Below, in pieces: positions 1-6,364 of a stretch of 13,977 nucleotides of DNA. The stretch is from CAYUFF01 sp964444075 (GTDB lineage: Archaea > Aenigmatarchaeota > Aenigmatarchaeia > CG10238-14 > SCSR01). Every line of letters begins with the position of its first letter. The first letter of the stretch is position 1. The stretch lies in assembly GCA_964444075.1 (NCBI GenBank), contig CAYUFF010000020.1, positions 1 to 13,977 of the forward strand, read 5' to 3'. Under the pieces are notes generated by a model. That model saw only the letters and a program-made list of their open reading frames with translations. It searched no databases and had not been told where the DNA came from. Position numbers and translations under genes: made by a program.

Positions 1-46
1 TGATACCGACGATTATCGCGAGTAGAGGAGATATTCCTTTCATCAT
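1..46 (-). CDS. N-terminus of a type IV pilin-like / class III signal peptide protein (partial)
   Basis: Only the first 14 or 15 codons are inside the window; the gene continues past position 1. The visible protein begins MMKGISPLLAIIVGI, or one residue shorter if the second ATG (41-43) is used. A short basic stretch, then G-I-S-P, then a hydrophobic run is the typical start of archaeal pilin-like proteins, which are cleaved by a class III (prepilin) peptidase just before the hydrophobic helix. If this is right, the product is a secreted or membrane-anchored pilus or adhesin subunit. A T-rich TATA-like stretch lies about 33 nt upstream (72-88). It follows the FBP aldolase/phosphatase gene on the same strand with a 55-nt gap, but probably has its own promoter. 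An ordinary N-terminal membrane anchor is the alternative. Confidence 0.55.
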   Translation of the reverse strand, partial: MMKGISPLLAIIVGI

Positions 47-71
47 CGAGATAAACTTGAACCTTCGAGCA

Positions 72-88
72 CTAAAAAATAAAATTTT
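72..88 (-). promoter_or_regulatory. TATA-like element of the pilin-like gene / T-rich end of the aldolase-phosphatase gene
   Basis: Read on the minus strand this is AAAATTTTATTTTTTAG, centred about 33 nt before the pilin-like start codon. The spacing suits an archaeal TATA box with a very short leader. The same T-rich run could also end transcription of the upstream aldolase/phosphatase gene. Confidence 0.4.
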
Positions 89-101
89 GGGTTTTCATCT
101 T

Positions 102-1229
102 TTACGCACTAAAGGTTTTAGGAGTCTTGAACCTCGGCTTCAACCTTTCGAGGATTTTCACCACGCCGGTGTATTCGAGCTCTTCCATCCCCAGCCTCGC
201 CGGTTCGAACTCCCCGTGCCTCCTTAAGTAATCCGCTATTTCGTTCGCGATCGCTCTCGCCCTGTCGAAAGCCGGGTCGTCGAACAAATCAGCGGGTTGA
301 TTACCGTTCAACCCTACGAGCCTCCCCTCGCAAAGCTGGAAGCCTAACCCGACGACCCTCGGTGGACCGTCGAAGAACGTGCACTTAGCGTCTTTCAGAC
401 TTACGGGCATCAAAGGCCCTCGGTGCGAGCCCCTCATCCAACCGGAGACTAAGTGGGGGAAGGCGAAGGGGGCCAACACTTCACCCACGGCCGGCAAGCC
501 ATGCTGGGCCCTCACTATCATGCACGGGTCATCCTTACCGACGTACCTCCCGGCGATGAGGTTGAGCCTAGTCGTACTCGCCACGGCGGCCAGCAAACCA
601 TCCTTATTCCTCCACACTCTCTCTACGACGAACCTACCAGGAGTGCCTATCAACGCTAACAGCTCGTACATTTCGGCGGGGCACCTCAAATCTATGTACT
701 TTCCCTCGACAACATCCATCACCCTGAACGTAAAACCTTCGCTGAGGTTGGGGTCCAGCACGAGACCAGCGGTCGAGAACGGGTCCGCGAAGATTTTGTA
801 AAGGATGAAATTCCAAGCTCCTGGCTCGGTCTTGTCGGCGGCGAAGACCAAGATCGGTTCGCTTTCCCTCTCCTCTATTTCCATCTCTGCGACTCCAGGG
901 CCCATCCCTCGTACGTTCCCGGAGAAGGTTTCCTTGAGTAAATCTTGGCCGGCTGCGTAAAGCTTCAGCCGTTCGGAGACGTTTTTAGTAACCTCGTTGA
1001 AAACCTCCCACGCGAGCCCGTGGATTTTTTCCGAATTTTCTCCGTTAACGTGAGTCATCAAGAGTTCCAAGTCGTCTCCACAGTTGAAGACGTAGTAGTC
1101 GACGATTATTCCGTCATCCTTGGCCTTCTGCAGAAGCTCCCGTGCTAACTCCAGTTGCTTGGGATGGACCGTATGGTGTCCTACCGAGCTCCCGACGTCA
1201 GCTTTAATCAGGCTTACCGTTACTTTCAT
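102..1229 (-). CDS. fbp: Bifunctional fructose-1,6-bisphosphate aldolase/phosphatase (class V FBPase)
   Basis: This cytosolic, Mg-dependent gluconeogenic enzyme joins dihydroxyacetone phosphate and glyceraldehyde 3-phosphate to FBP and then removes the 1-phosphate to give fructose 6-phosphate. At 375 aa it is full length for the family. The N-terminus carries the metal-binding KADVGSSVGHH segment (residues 9-19, D11 and H18), followed by the acidic pair D52-D53 and ADKTEPGAWN (131-140). The catalytic segment YVGKDD (229-234) places the Tyr and the Schiff-base Lys at 229 and 232, the numbering I recall for the Sulfolobus enzyme. HRGPLMP (269-275) is also conserved. The ATG at 1229 has a TATA-like box about 28 nt upstream, supporting a leaderless start. 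It is divergent from the metallo-beta-lactamase gene. The enzyme is typical of Archaea and some deep-branching Bacteria. The identification is firm. Confidence 0.96.
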   Translation of the reverse strand: MKVTVSLIKADVGSSVGHHTVHPKQLELARELLQKAKDDGIIVDYYVFNCGDDLELLMTHVNGENSEKIHGLAWEVFNEVTKNVSERLKLYAAGQDLLKETFSGNVRGMGPGVAEMEIEERESEPILVFAADKTEPGAWNFILYKIFADPFSTAGLVLDPNLSEGFTFRVMDVVEGKYIDLRCPAEMYELLALIGTPGRFVVERVWRNKDGLLAAVASTTRLNLIAGRYVGKDDPCMIVRAQHGLPAVGEVLAPFAFPHLVSGWMRGSHRGPLMPVSLKDAKCTFFDGPPRVVGLGFQLCEGRLVGLNGNQPADLFDDPAFDRARAIANEIADYLRRHGEFEPARLGMEELEYTGVVKILERLKPRFKTPKTFSA

Positions 1230-1251
1230 GCCTTAACAAATTTAGCACGGA

Positions 1252-1266
1252 AAAACTTAAAGGTTT
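1252..1266 (-). promoter_or_regulatory. TATA-like box of the FBP aldolase/phosphatase gene
   Basis: The minus strand reads ACCTTTAAGTTTTT, with TTTAAG centred about 29 nt upstream of the ATG at 1229. This is the expected distance for an archaeal promoter giving a leaderless transcript. It shares a 126-bp divergent intergenic region with the promoter of the next gene. Confidence 0.6.
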
Positions 1267-1321
1267 CCGTAGAGGGCGGGTAGAGGGTTAAAAACTTAGA
1301 CATCTTGGTCATTCTGGTAAA

Positions 1322-1334
1322 AGCTTTTTAAGTC
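1322..1334 (+). promoter_or_regulatory. TATA-like box of the metallo-beta-lactamase gene
   Basis: AGCTTTTTAAGTC has its centre about 28 nt before the ATG at 1356. No Shine-Dalgarno sequence is visible before that ATG, which agrees with leaderless transcription. Confidence 0.6.
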
Positions 1335-1355
1335 TCCAAAGTCTAAAATACTACC

Positions 1356-1991
1356 ATGGAGATTTTCGGCCTGGAAGTTGAGAGGCTGACCCACGCCTGC
1401 GTGAGGGTAAGGGGTAGCAAAACCATCTACTTCGACCCTTACAACATCGATACAGACGTCAAGGCTGATATAATCTTGATAACTCACGAGCACTACGACC
1501 ATTGCAGTCCAGAAGACATAGAGAAGATAATCAAGGAGGATACAATCATCATCGCCAGCCACCAGTGCAAGGAAAAGCTCAAGCAGTTTGAAGGCAGGGT
1601 GAAGGAAATTAGGTTTTTGAAACCTTTCGAGAAAACCAACGTTGATAACGTGGAGATAGAAGGCTTTCCTGCCTACAACGTGAACAAACCTTTTCACCCA
1701 AAAGAGGATGAGAAGCTCGGTTACGTCGTTACCCTAGATGGCAAAAGGTTATATCACGCAGGAGACACAGACGTAATCCCAGAGATGAACGGGTTGGAAA
1801 ACATCGATATAGCTTTCCTGCCGGTAAGCGGAACCTACGTGATGACCGCCGAAGAGGCCGTTGAGGCAGCCAAGATGATAAGACCTAAAGTCGCGATTCC
1901 TATCCACTATGGAGCGATAGTGGGTACGGAGAAGGATGCGGAAAAGTTCAAAGAATTCTTGGGAGGTAGCTGCGAGGTTTACATCCTTTGA
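1356..1991 (+). CDS. UlaG-like metallo-beta-lactamase fold metal-dependent hydrolase
   Basis: A 211-aa single-domain protein of the metallo-beta-lactamase superfamily, probably cytosolic because no signal peptide or membrane segment is seen. The metal-binding signature THEHYDH is at residues 43-49 (H44, H46, D48, H49). Further ligands are likely in YHAGDTD (133-139, D137) and IPIHYG (181-186, H184). H114, in a NKPFHPKEDEKLGY segment, is also typical of the short archaeal and bacterial UlaG-like group. The substrate cannot be read from sequence; members include phosphodiesterases and lactonases. The gene converges on the nicotinate phosphoribosyltransferase gene with an 11-nt gap. It looks somewhat richer in A and T than the neighbouring genes (frequent AAG, ATA and GAA codons), by eye only. 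Confidence 0.9.
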   Translation: MEIFGLEVERLTHACVRVRGSKTIYFDPYNIDTDVKADIILITHEHYDHCSPEDIEKIIKEDTIIIASHQCKEKLKQFEGRVKEIRFLKPFEKTNVDNVEIEGFPAYNVNKPFHPKEDEKLGYVVTLDGKRLYHAGDTDVIPEMNGLENIDIAFLPVSGTYVMTAEEAVEAAKMIRPKVAIPIHYGAIVGTEKDAEKFKEFLGGSCEVYIL

Positions 1992-2002
1992 TTCTTTACG
2001 CT

Positions 2003-3364
2003 TTATCCAAGTATCCTCGCTTTCAACTCCCTCATCAAATTCTGCCTAACTCTTTTCAACTTCTGGCTGAACTTTACCTTATATTTGGGTGGTGAAATTA
2101 TCCTTTTGTACCTCTCTGGCAGCTTTTTCAGGTTTTCCAAAGCATACTCTCTCGCTTCCTCCAGCGAAAGGGGTTTCCTGACGAGCCTTCCTCGTTTGAA
2201 ATAGCAATGAAGAAGAGCCTTGCCTTCTAGGGTTTCATCATCTAGGGCAACAGTATCGTAGCGAAACTTTCCATTCCTCTCGAACCTGAAGACTTGCTTA
2301 GCGCAAGGCCACGTGGCTTTTTCTCCTTCAGCCAGCTTCATCGTCGGAATTCTCTCGCCATCAACCTCAACCTCCACTAGCTTGTAGCAGGTGTCCATCC
2401 CTGGAGAGTCGTCGGAAGTAACCAAGCTTGTGCCAACGCCGAAGCCATCGATGGGAGCTTTCTTCTTCAACAACTCCTCTATCCTGTACTCGTCGAGACC
2501 ACCGCTCGCGAAGATTCTAGCAAACTTCAACCCATTCCCATCGAGTACTTTCCTAACTTCCTTGCTCAAGGAAAGCAAATCGCCAGAATCTATCCTCACA
2601 CCACCGAGATTCTTCAACCCAAGCTTTTTCACAACCCTCGCCGCTATCTCTGCTCCGCGAACCGTATCGTAGGTATCGATGAGTAGGATGGTTCTTTCGC
2701 CCCAACACCTCAACCAGGCTTCGAAAGCTTTTTCCTCGCTCTCGAAACTCTGAACGAAGGAATGCGCCATAGTTCCGAAAACCGGTATTCCGTAAAGCTT
2801 TCCTGCTAGCACGTTGGATGTACCGTCGCAACCGCCCAAGTAGCAAGCCCTCGCTGCATTCAAGGCAGCTTCCGTTCCATGAGCCCTCCTGGAGCCGAAA
2901 TCGACGACCTTCCTTCCCCTAGCTGCGATGACGACTCTCGAAGCCTTCGTCGCTATCAACGATTGAAAGTTCACCGCGTTGATCAAGAAGGTTTCCAAAA
3001 GCTGAGCCTCGATTATCGGAGCTCTAACCCTGACTATCGGCTCGTGCGGAAAGGCTACCTCGCCCTCATCCATGCACCAGACCTCTCCGCTGAACCTAAG
3101 CTTTCTCAAAAAATGCAAGAATTCCTTGCCGAAACCCAAAGTTTCTAGGAAGCTAAGGTCCTCCTTCCTAAACCTGAAGTTCTGCAGAAATGTACAAACA
3201 TCTTGAATTCCCGCGATTAACAAGTAGCCCCTGTTTTTAGGGAGCCTTCTCACGAAAAGCTCGAAGGTGGCGATGACGTTCCTGAATTTTTTGTAACATT
3301 TCGCCATCGTCAGCTCGTAGAGGTCCGTGAACAGCGCGAGGTGTTTCTCAACCTCCGAAAACAT
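2003..3364 (-). CDS. pncB: Nicotinate phosphoribosyltransferase (NAD salvage)
   Basis: The enzyme makes nicotinate mononucleotide from nicotinate and PRPP with ATP hydrolysis, the entry step of the Preiss-Handler NAD salvage route. The 453-aa length falls in the long form of the family. Family motifs appear in order: FTDLYELTM (12-20), KASRVV (140-145), DFGSRRAHG (155-163), GTMAHSFVQSF (197-207) with H201 as the likely phosphorylated histidine, LIDTYDT (228-234), GGVRIDSGDL (254-263) and GFGVGTSLVTS (307-317). It ends in a basic tail (about 418-453). The ATG at 3364 is divergent from the DUF134 gene, and a weak T-rich TATA-like run lies about 27 nt upstream. It is complete. The alternative, nicotinamide phosphoribosyltransferase, is less likely given the N-terminal TDLYELTM motif. 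Confidence 0.94.
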   Translation of the reverse strand: MFSEVEKHLALFTDLYELTMAKCYKKFRNVIATFELFVRRLPKNRGYLLIAGIQDVCTFLQNFRFRKEDLSFLETLGFGKEFLHFLRKLRFSGEVWCMDEGEVAFPHEPIVRVRAPIIEAQLLETFLINAVNFQSLIATKASRVVIAARGRKVVDFGSRRAHGTEAALNAARACYLGGCDGTSNVLAGKLYGIPVFGTMAHSFVQSFESEEKAFEAWLRCWGERTILLIDTYDTVRGAEIAARVVKKLGLKNLGGVRIDSGDLLSLSKEVRKVLDGNGLKFARIFASGGLDEYRIEELLKKKAPIDGFGVGTSLVTSDDSPGMDTCYKLVEVEVDGERIPTMKLAEGEKATWPCAKQVFRFERNGKFRYDTVALDDETLEGKALLHCYFKRGRLVRKPLSLEEAREYALENLKKLPERYKRIISPPKYKVKFSQKLKRVRQNLMRELKARILG

Positions 3365-3385
3365 GCTTAAAATTCCCGCGACGAG

Positions 3386-3396
3386 AAAAAAAATTG
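3386..3396 (-). promoter_or_regulatory. Weak T-rich TATA-like element of the nicotinate phosphoribosyltransferase gene
   Basis: The minus strand reads AATTTTTTTTC about 27 nt before the ATG at 3364. It is a poor match to a TATA consensus but is at the right distance. No better candidate is visible in the 103-bp divergent gap. Confidence 0.35.
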
Positions 3397-3433
3397 TTTT
3401 TTCTTTCCCTCGAAGGGTTTTATGTGCATACGC

Positions 3434-3446
3434 AAATTATTTTAAC
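3434..3446 (+). promoter_or_regulatory. TATA-like box of the DUF134 gene
   Basis: AAATTATTTTAAC is centred about 28 nt before the ATG at 3468, consistent with a leaderless archaeal promoter. Confidence 0.5.
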
Positions 3447-3467
3447 TTTTCCCTCTAAACGTAGATT

Positions 3468-3812
3468 ATGCCAGGCTGGCGGTGGAGATGGAGGTGGAGA
3501 GGCAGGAGATGCGGCAGGGGAAGGCCATGCAGGTGGGTGTTCCTATCTAGGCTACCGCCGGTTAAGGAATTCGTCCCCACACCATGCCTCAACCCAGAGC
3601 CAGTAGAGTTGACCTATCCAGAATACGAAGCCCTGCTGCTCGTGGACCTGGAGGGTTTGAGTCAAGAAGAGGCTTCGCGAAGGATGGGAGTGTCTCGTGG
3701 CACTGTGTGGAGGCTCTTAGAGAGTGCGAGGAGGAAACTCGCTACGGCACTGGTGGAATCGCGGCCAATTTCTATTCTGAGCGGAGGGGACGTGGAGAAG
3801 GTTAGGGGTTAG
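3468..3812 (+). CDS. DUF134 family helix-turn-helix DNA-binding protein
   Basis: A 114-aa protein of the small archaeal and bacterial DUF134 family, which is related to sigma-70 region 4-like helix-turn-helix proteins. The core [19 protein letters not shown] (residues 50-68) followed by [27 protein letters not shown] (69-95) is a clear winged or HTH-type match. The family normally begins with a basic, Cys-containing stretch; here it is unusual, with alternating Trp and Arg (WRWRWRWR, residues 4-11) and then [10 protein letters not shown]. The family is presumed to regulate transcription, but its ligand and targets are not known to me. The last four bases overlap the convergent Trm112-like gene. 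The ATG is supported by a TATA-like box at the usual distance. Confidence 0.85.
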   Translation: MPGWRWRWRWRGRRCGRGRPCRWVFLSRLPPVKEFVPTPCLNPEPVELTYPEYEALLLVDLEGLSQEEASRRMGVSRGTVWRLLESARRKLATALVESRPISILSGGDVEKVRG

Positions 3813-4015
3813 AGCTTGAGGTTGTGCCTGAACCTACTCTTCTTAGCCTTTTCCAAGCTCCAAGCATCCTCTAGCAGCATGTCTGGAACGTCTCCGTCGA
3901 GGACGGGATAGGCAAGCTTGCACTTCTCGCAGACTAGGAACATTCCCTTTTCGACGAGGTCTCCCTTACACTTAGGGCAGGCTAAAATCTCTAGGAGCTC
4001 CTTTGGGACAGGCAT
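3809..4015 (-). CDS. Trm112-like zinc-ribbon protein
   Basis: A 68-aa protein with one zinc-binding site built from CPKC (13-16) and CEKC (29-32), followed by [14 protein letters not shown] (34-47). This is the pattern of the Trm112/YcaR (UPF0434) family. In Archaea such proteins are known as activating partners that stabilise several methyltransferases acting on tRNA, rRNA and translation factors, so a role as methyltransferase cofactor is inferred by family. The basic C-terminal tail ([11 protein letters not shown]) is extra to the zinc ribbon. It lies 32 nt downstream of the PAP2/kinase fusion gene on the same strand and could be co-transcribed with it. Its stop overlaps the convergent DUF134 stop. 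Confidence 0.87.
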   Translation of the reverse strand: MPVPKELLEILACPKCKGDLVEKGMFLVCEKCKLAYPVLDGDVPDMLLEDAWSLEKAKKSRFRHNLKL

Positions 4016-4047
4016 ACTATCAAAAGTATATTTTGCTCAACTTCCAC

Positions 4048-5103
4048 TTAAATGTTGAGGAAGCTCGCTACCAAAGCCGTGGAAAGTGCTATCGCGAAGT
4101 TTTCTACCTTTCTTGGGGAAACGAGCTCAACGATGGTAGCTGAGGAGGAAAGGAGGAGCGAGGCTTGGACGGGAAAAAACAGGGAGTAGGAGGCGAAGAG
4201 CGAGAAAAAGCTTGCGAGGCATCCTTCGAGCGTCTTTTCGTCCCGCCAAGCTCTCCTTAACCACCGAATTCTCCCGAATACCCTACCAAAAACCGCCGCG
4301 GCGACGTCGCCTATTCCAACCGCGACGAAGGATATTAGCGCAACCTTGAGCGGAAACAACATCCCGACGAGGAGTATTCCGAGTGAAAGAGAAAGAGGCT
4401 CGACGACGAAGCTCTTCTTTTCCTCCTCGCTCATGCATGAAAGGCTGAACCTAGTCAAAAAAGGTATTTCGAGACCTCGTAGCCTAAAGGTTTCAGAGAT
4501 TGCGTAGGAGGCCGATAGAAGAAGGGTGAAGTATGCGAAAGCTGGTCTCCCATAAAAATAAAGAAGGATGCTCGCCCCAAAAGCGCAAGCGAGATGAGCC
4601 AGCTTTCTCTTGTAAAACCACCAAATTTCCTTGCTTTTTCTCCATCTCGATATCGCGAAGAGCATGGCGGAAAGAGAGGTTCCCAAGAGTGCTCCAGCGA
4701 AAACATCTTGTAGAGTGTGGAATTCAAAGTAAACTCTAGAAGCCGAAACGAGGGAGGAAAGGGAAAATAGGAGTAAACCCGCAGGAAGATTTCTAAAGTT
4801 GAGGAAAATCCAAGTAGAGGAAACGAAAGCTACGGTAGCGTGGCCTGAAGGAAAGGAAGGCGTGGAGGGGCAACCTTCCATACCCACGCATGGCCTTGGG
4901 ACGTCGAAAAGAACCTTGAGCACTCCGACGAGGAAGTAAGAAAAAAGGAGGATGATCAACCCGAGCAACGAAAATTTCTTCAAGTTTAACCTTTCTTTGA
5001 GGATTAGGCTCAGGAAGAAGGTAGATGAGAAAGCAAAAACCCAAAACTTCACATCACCGTAGAAAGAGACGATCCGTAGGACGCTTTCCAACGACGTCGG
5101 CAT
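4048..5103 (-). CDS. Fusion of PAP2-type lipid phosphatase and dolichol-kinase/CTP-dependent kinase-like membrane domain
   Basis: A 351-aa polytopic membrane protein with two recognisable halves. Residues about 1-150 are a PAP2 phosphatase with all three motifs: K63...R70-P71, S83-F-P-S-G-H88, and S122-R123...H129...D133 (catalytic histidines 88 and 129). Residues about 160-351 resemble the SEC59/dolichol kinase, phytol kinase and CTP-transferase membrane family, with FYKRKLAHL (163-171), GIGDVAAAVFGRVFG (263-277) and DEKTLEGCLASF (288-299). The likely combined role is recycling polyprenol carriers, dephosphorylating polyprenyl diphosphate and phosphorylating polyprenol, or metabolism of another isoprenoid alcohol. 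The substrate is inferred. The ATG at 5103 has a TATA-like stretch about 30 nt upstream, just before tRNA-Ala on the opposite strand. Both domains look complete. Confidence 0.88.
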   Translation of the reverse strand: MPTSLESVLRIVSFYGDVKFWVFAFSSTFFLSLILKERLNLKKFSLLGLIILLFSYFLVGVLKVLFDVPRPCVGMEGCPSTPSFPSGHATVAFVSSTWIFLNFRNLPAGLLLFSLSSLVSASRVYFEFHTLQDVFAGALLGTSLSAMLFAISRWRKSKEIWWFYKRKLAHLACAFGASILLYFYGRPAFAYFTLLLSASYAISETFRLRGLEIPFLTRFSLSCMSEEEKKSFVVEPLSLSLGILLVGMLFPLKVALISFVAVGIGDVAAAVFGRVFGRIRWLRRAWRDEKTLEGCLASFFSLFASYSLFFPVQASLLLSSSATIVELVSPRKVENFAIALSTALVASFLNI

Positions 5104-5104
5104 A

Positions 5105-5117
5105 AACTTAAATTTAG
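5105..5117 (+). promoter_or_regulatory. TATA-like box of tRNA-Ala
   Basis: AACTTAAATTTAG lies about 36 nt before the first base of tRNA-Ala, which allows a short 5' leader. The sequence is almost symmetrical, but on the minus strand it is too close to the ATG at 5103 to serve that gene. Confidence 0.45.
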
Positions 5118-5126
5118 CGTCCTCGA

Positions 5127-5140
5127 GAAAAAAGTTATGT
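5127..5140 (-). promoter_or_regulatory. TATA-like element of the PAP2/kinase fusion gene
   Basis: The minus strand reads ATAACTTTTTTC, centred about 30 nt upstream of the ATG at 5103. The spacing matches the other leaderless promoters in the window. Confidence 0.4.
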
Positions 5141-5146
5141 AGGAGA

Positions 5147-5218
5147 GGGCCGGTAGATCAACGGTAGATCGCCTCGCTTGCAACGAGGAGGCTCCGGGTT
5201 CGAATCCCGGCCGGTCCA
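5147..5218 (+). tRNA. tRNA-Ala (anticodon TGC)
   Basis: A complete 72-nt cloverleaf can be folded by hand. The acceptor stem pairs GGGCCGG (5147-5153) with CCGGTCC (5211-5217), followed by discriminator A5218. The D stem GATC/GATC is 5156-5159 and 5167-5170. The anticodon stem CCTCG/CGAGG encloses CTTGCAA, with anticodon TGC at 5179-5181. The T stem CCGGG/CCCGG encloses TTCGAAT. The third acceptor pair is G3:U70 (5149 with 5215), the universal alanine identity element. There is no intron and no encoded CCA end. The NurA-like ATG follows 15 nt after the tRNA, so the two may share a transcript. Confidence 0.98.
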
Positions 5219-5233
5219 TGGTAGGGGTTGGGG

Positions 5234-6349
5234 ATGGAAAAAGTTCTCGCCAGGGTGATAGAGGATATAATCAAGAAGGAAACGCTGAAACTCGAGCTTG
5301 CCCGCAAGCTGAGAGGAGCTAAAATAACGCTCGCGGGTTGCTCCGAGGAAATTTTGGACGGGGAGCTTGTGGTAAAAGTCCCTAGGAAGTTTCCGCTGAG
5401 CGGTGAGGTTAAGGTCGCTGGCGTCGACAGCGGGGTGTTGAGAAGAAGTTTCCACGGGGTCGACATCAGGATGAGTAGGGTAGCTGGCGTGACGTTCAGG
5501 CTGACTTCCGGTAAGCTTCTCGGAGTCGAATACTACCCAAAAAAGGTCCCCCACGTCGAGCTGGAAGTAATCTCCAGACCTTTTTCTCAGACGGAAGTAG
5601 AGGTCTACGCGAATATAAGGAGACAACTGGACGAGGTTACGCTGGCGAGGAAGCTGTTGGAGAAATCCTCCCCAGATATCCTGCTGCTACACGGTTCTGT
5701 GGTACCGCACTACACGGAAAGACCCCTTCAGGAAAACGAGTTGCTCAACTCCCTGTACTTGACGATGGTCGACGCCTACACGAAGCTCTTCGAGGCGTGC
5801 GAGGCTAACGATACCCTGTTGGCGGGAGTGGTGGAGGATTCGAGGGGCGGAAGACTCTGTGAGCTTCTGAGGGAGAGGGTACTCCCGACCTTGAACTTGG
5901 GCAAGGAGGAGGTCGAAGCAGCGTCGCAGCTGCTGGAGGAGACGAGGGACACGGTAATGCTATCGTACTTGCTGAAGGAGGGGGAGAGGAGTTTCGCTTT
6001 CACGTACAGTCGCTCTCCTAGAGAGCACCCAACCCTGAGGGAGTTCGAACGCTTCGGGGAAAAGGTGGTGAGTTTTTACTTGAGGACGGCCAGCGGAGAC
6101 AGGCCGGTGAGGGTAGACACCCTGTTGGCGAGTGGGAGGGACGAGGAGCGAACCCTCGAGACCATAGCCTCGCTGCTGCTTTCCCTCCGGTACTCGTCAA
6201 GGTACGGGATGCCGACGGTCTTGGTCGAGGCCGACAGGAGAGTTAGGCTAAGGGAGAGGGATTTCAGACTCGTCGAGTCGGAACTCGCCAAAAAGATAGG
6301 AAGGGCCCCGACGCTGCTGAGGCTCAGGAGGGAGGGTAGGCCGTTGTAG
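5234..6349 (+). CDS. nurA: NurA-family 5'-3' nuclease-like protein with altered active-site motifs
   Basis: A 371-aa protein of the NurA family, the nuclease partner of the HerA translocase in archaeal DNA-end resection. The first catalytic Asp is in AGVDSGV (D65), and a Glu at 134 in LDEVTLARKLL fits the second metal ligand. The segment that is usually LLDGSL reads LLLHGSVVP, with His153 in place of Asp. The C-terminal segment, usually with Tyr and His (like YPxxLxxAH), reads YGMPTVLVEAD, with Asp at the His place. Activity may therefore be changed or lost. I chose ATG 5234 over an in-frame TTG at 5228 because ATG is stronger and follows a G-rich stretch. No herA is in the window. The gene is preceded by tRNA-Ala and converges on the next gene with a 15-nt gap. 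Confidence 0.82.
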   Translation: MEKVLARVIEDIIKKETLKLELARKLRGAKITLAGCSEEILDGELVVKVPRKFPLSGEVKVAGVDSGVLRRSFHGVDIRMSRVAGVTFRLTSGKLLGVEYYPKKVPHVELEVISRPFSQTEVEVYANIRRQLDEVTLARKLLEKSSPDILLLHGSVVPHYTERPLQENELLNSLYLTMVDAYTKLFEACEANDTLLAGVVEDSRGGRLCELLRERVLPTLNLGKEEVEAASQLLEETRDTVMLSYLLKEGERSFAFTYSRSPREHPTLREFERFGEKVVSFYLRTASGDRPVRVDTLLASGRDEERTLETIASLLLSLRYSSRYGMPTVLVEADRRVRLRERDFRLVESELAKKIGRAPTLLRLRREGRPL

Positions 6350-6364
6350 CCAAGGAGGAGTGGT

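Noticed and set aside
4021..4035. TATA-like CAAAATATACTTTTG upstream of the Trm112-like gene
   Set aside because: It is centred only about 14 nt from the ATG, too close for a transcript that includes the start codon. Co-transcription with the upstream membrane gene is simpler.
5228..5236. TTG start two codons upstream in the NurA-like gene
   Set aside because: ATG at 5234 is in frame, preferred in general, and follows a G-rich segment; the extra two residues carry no information.
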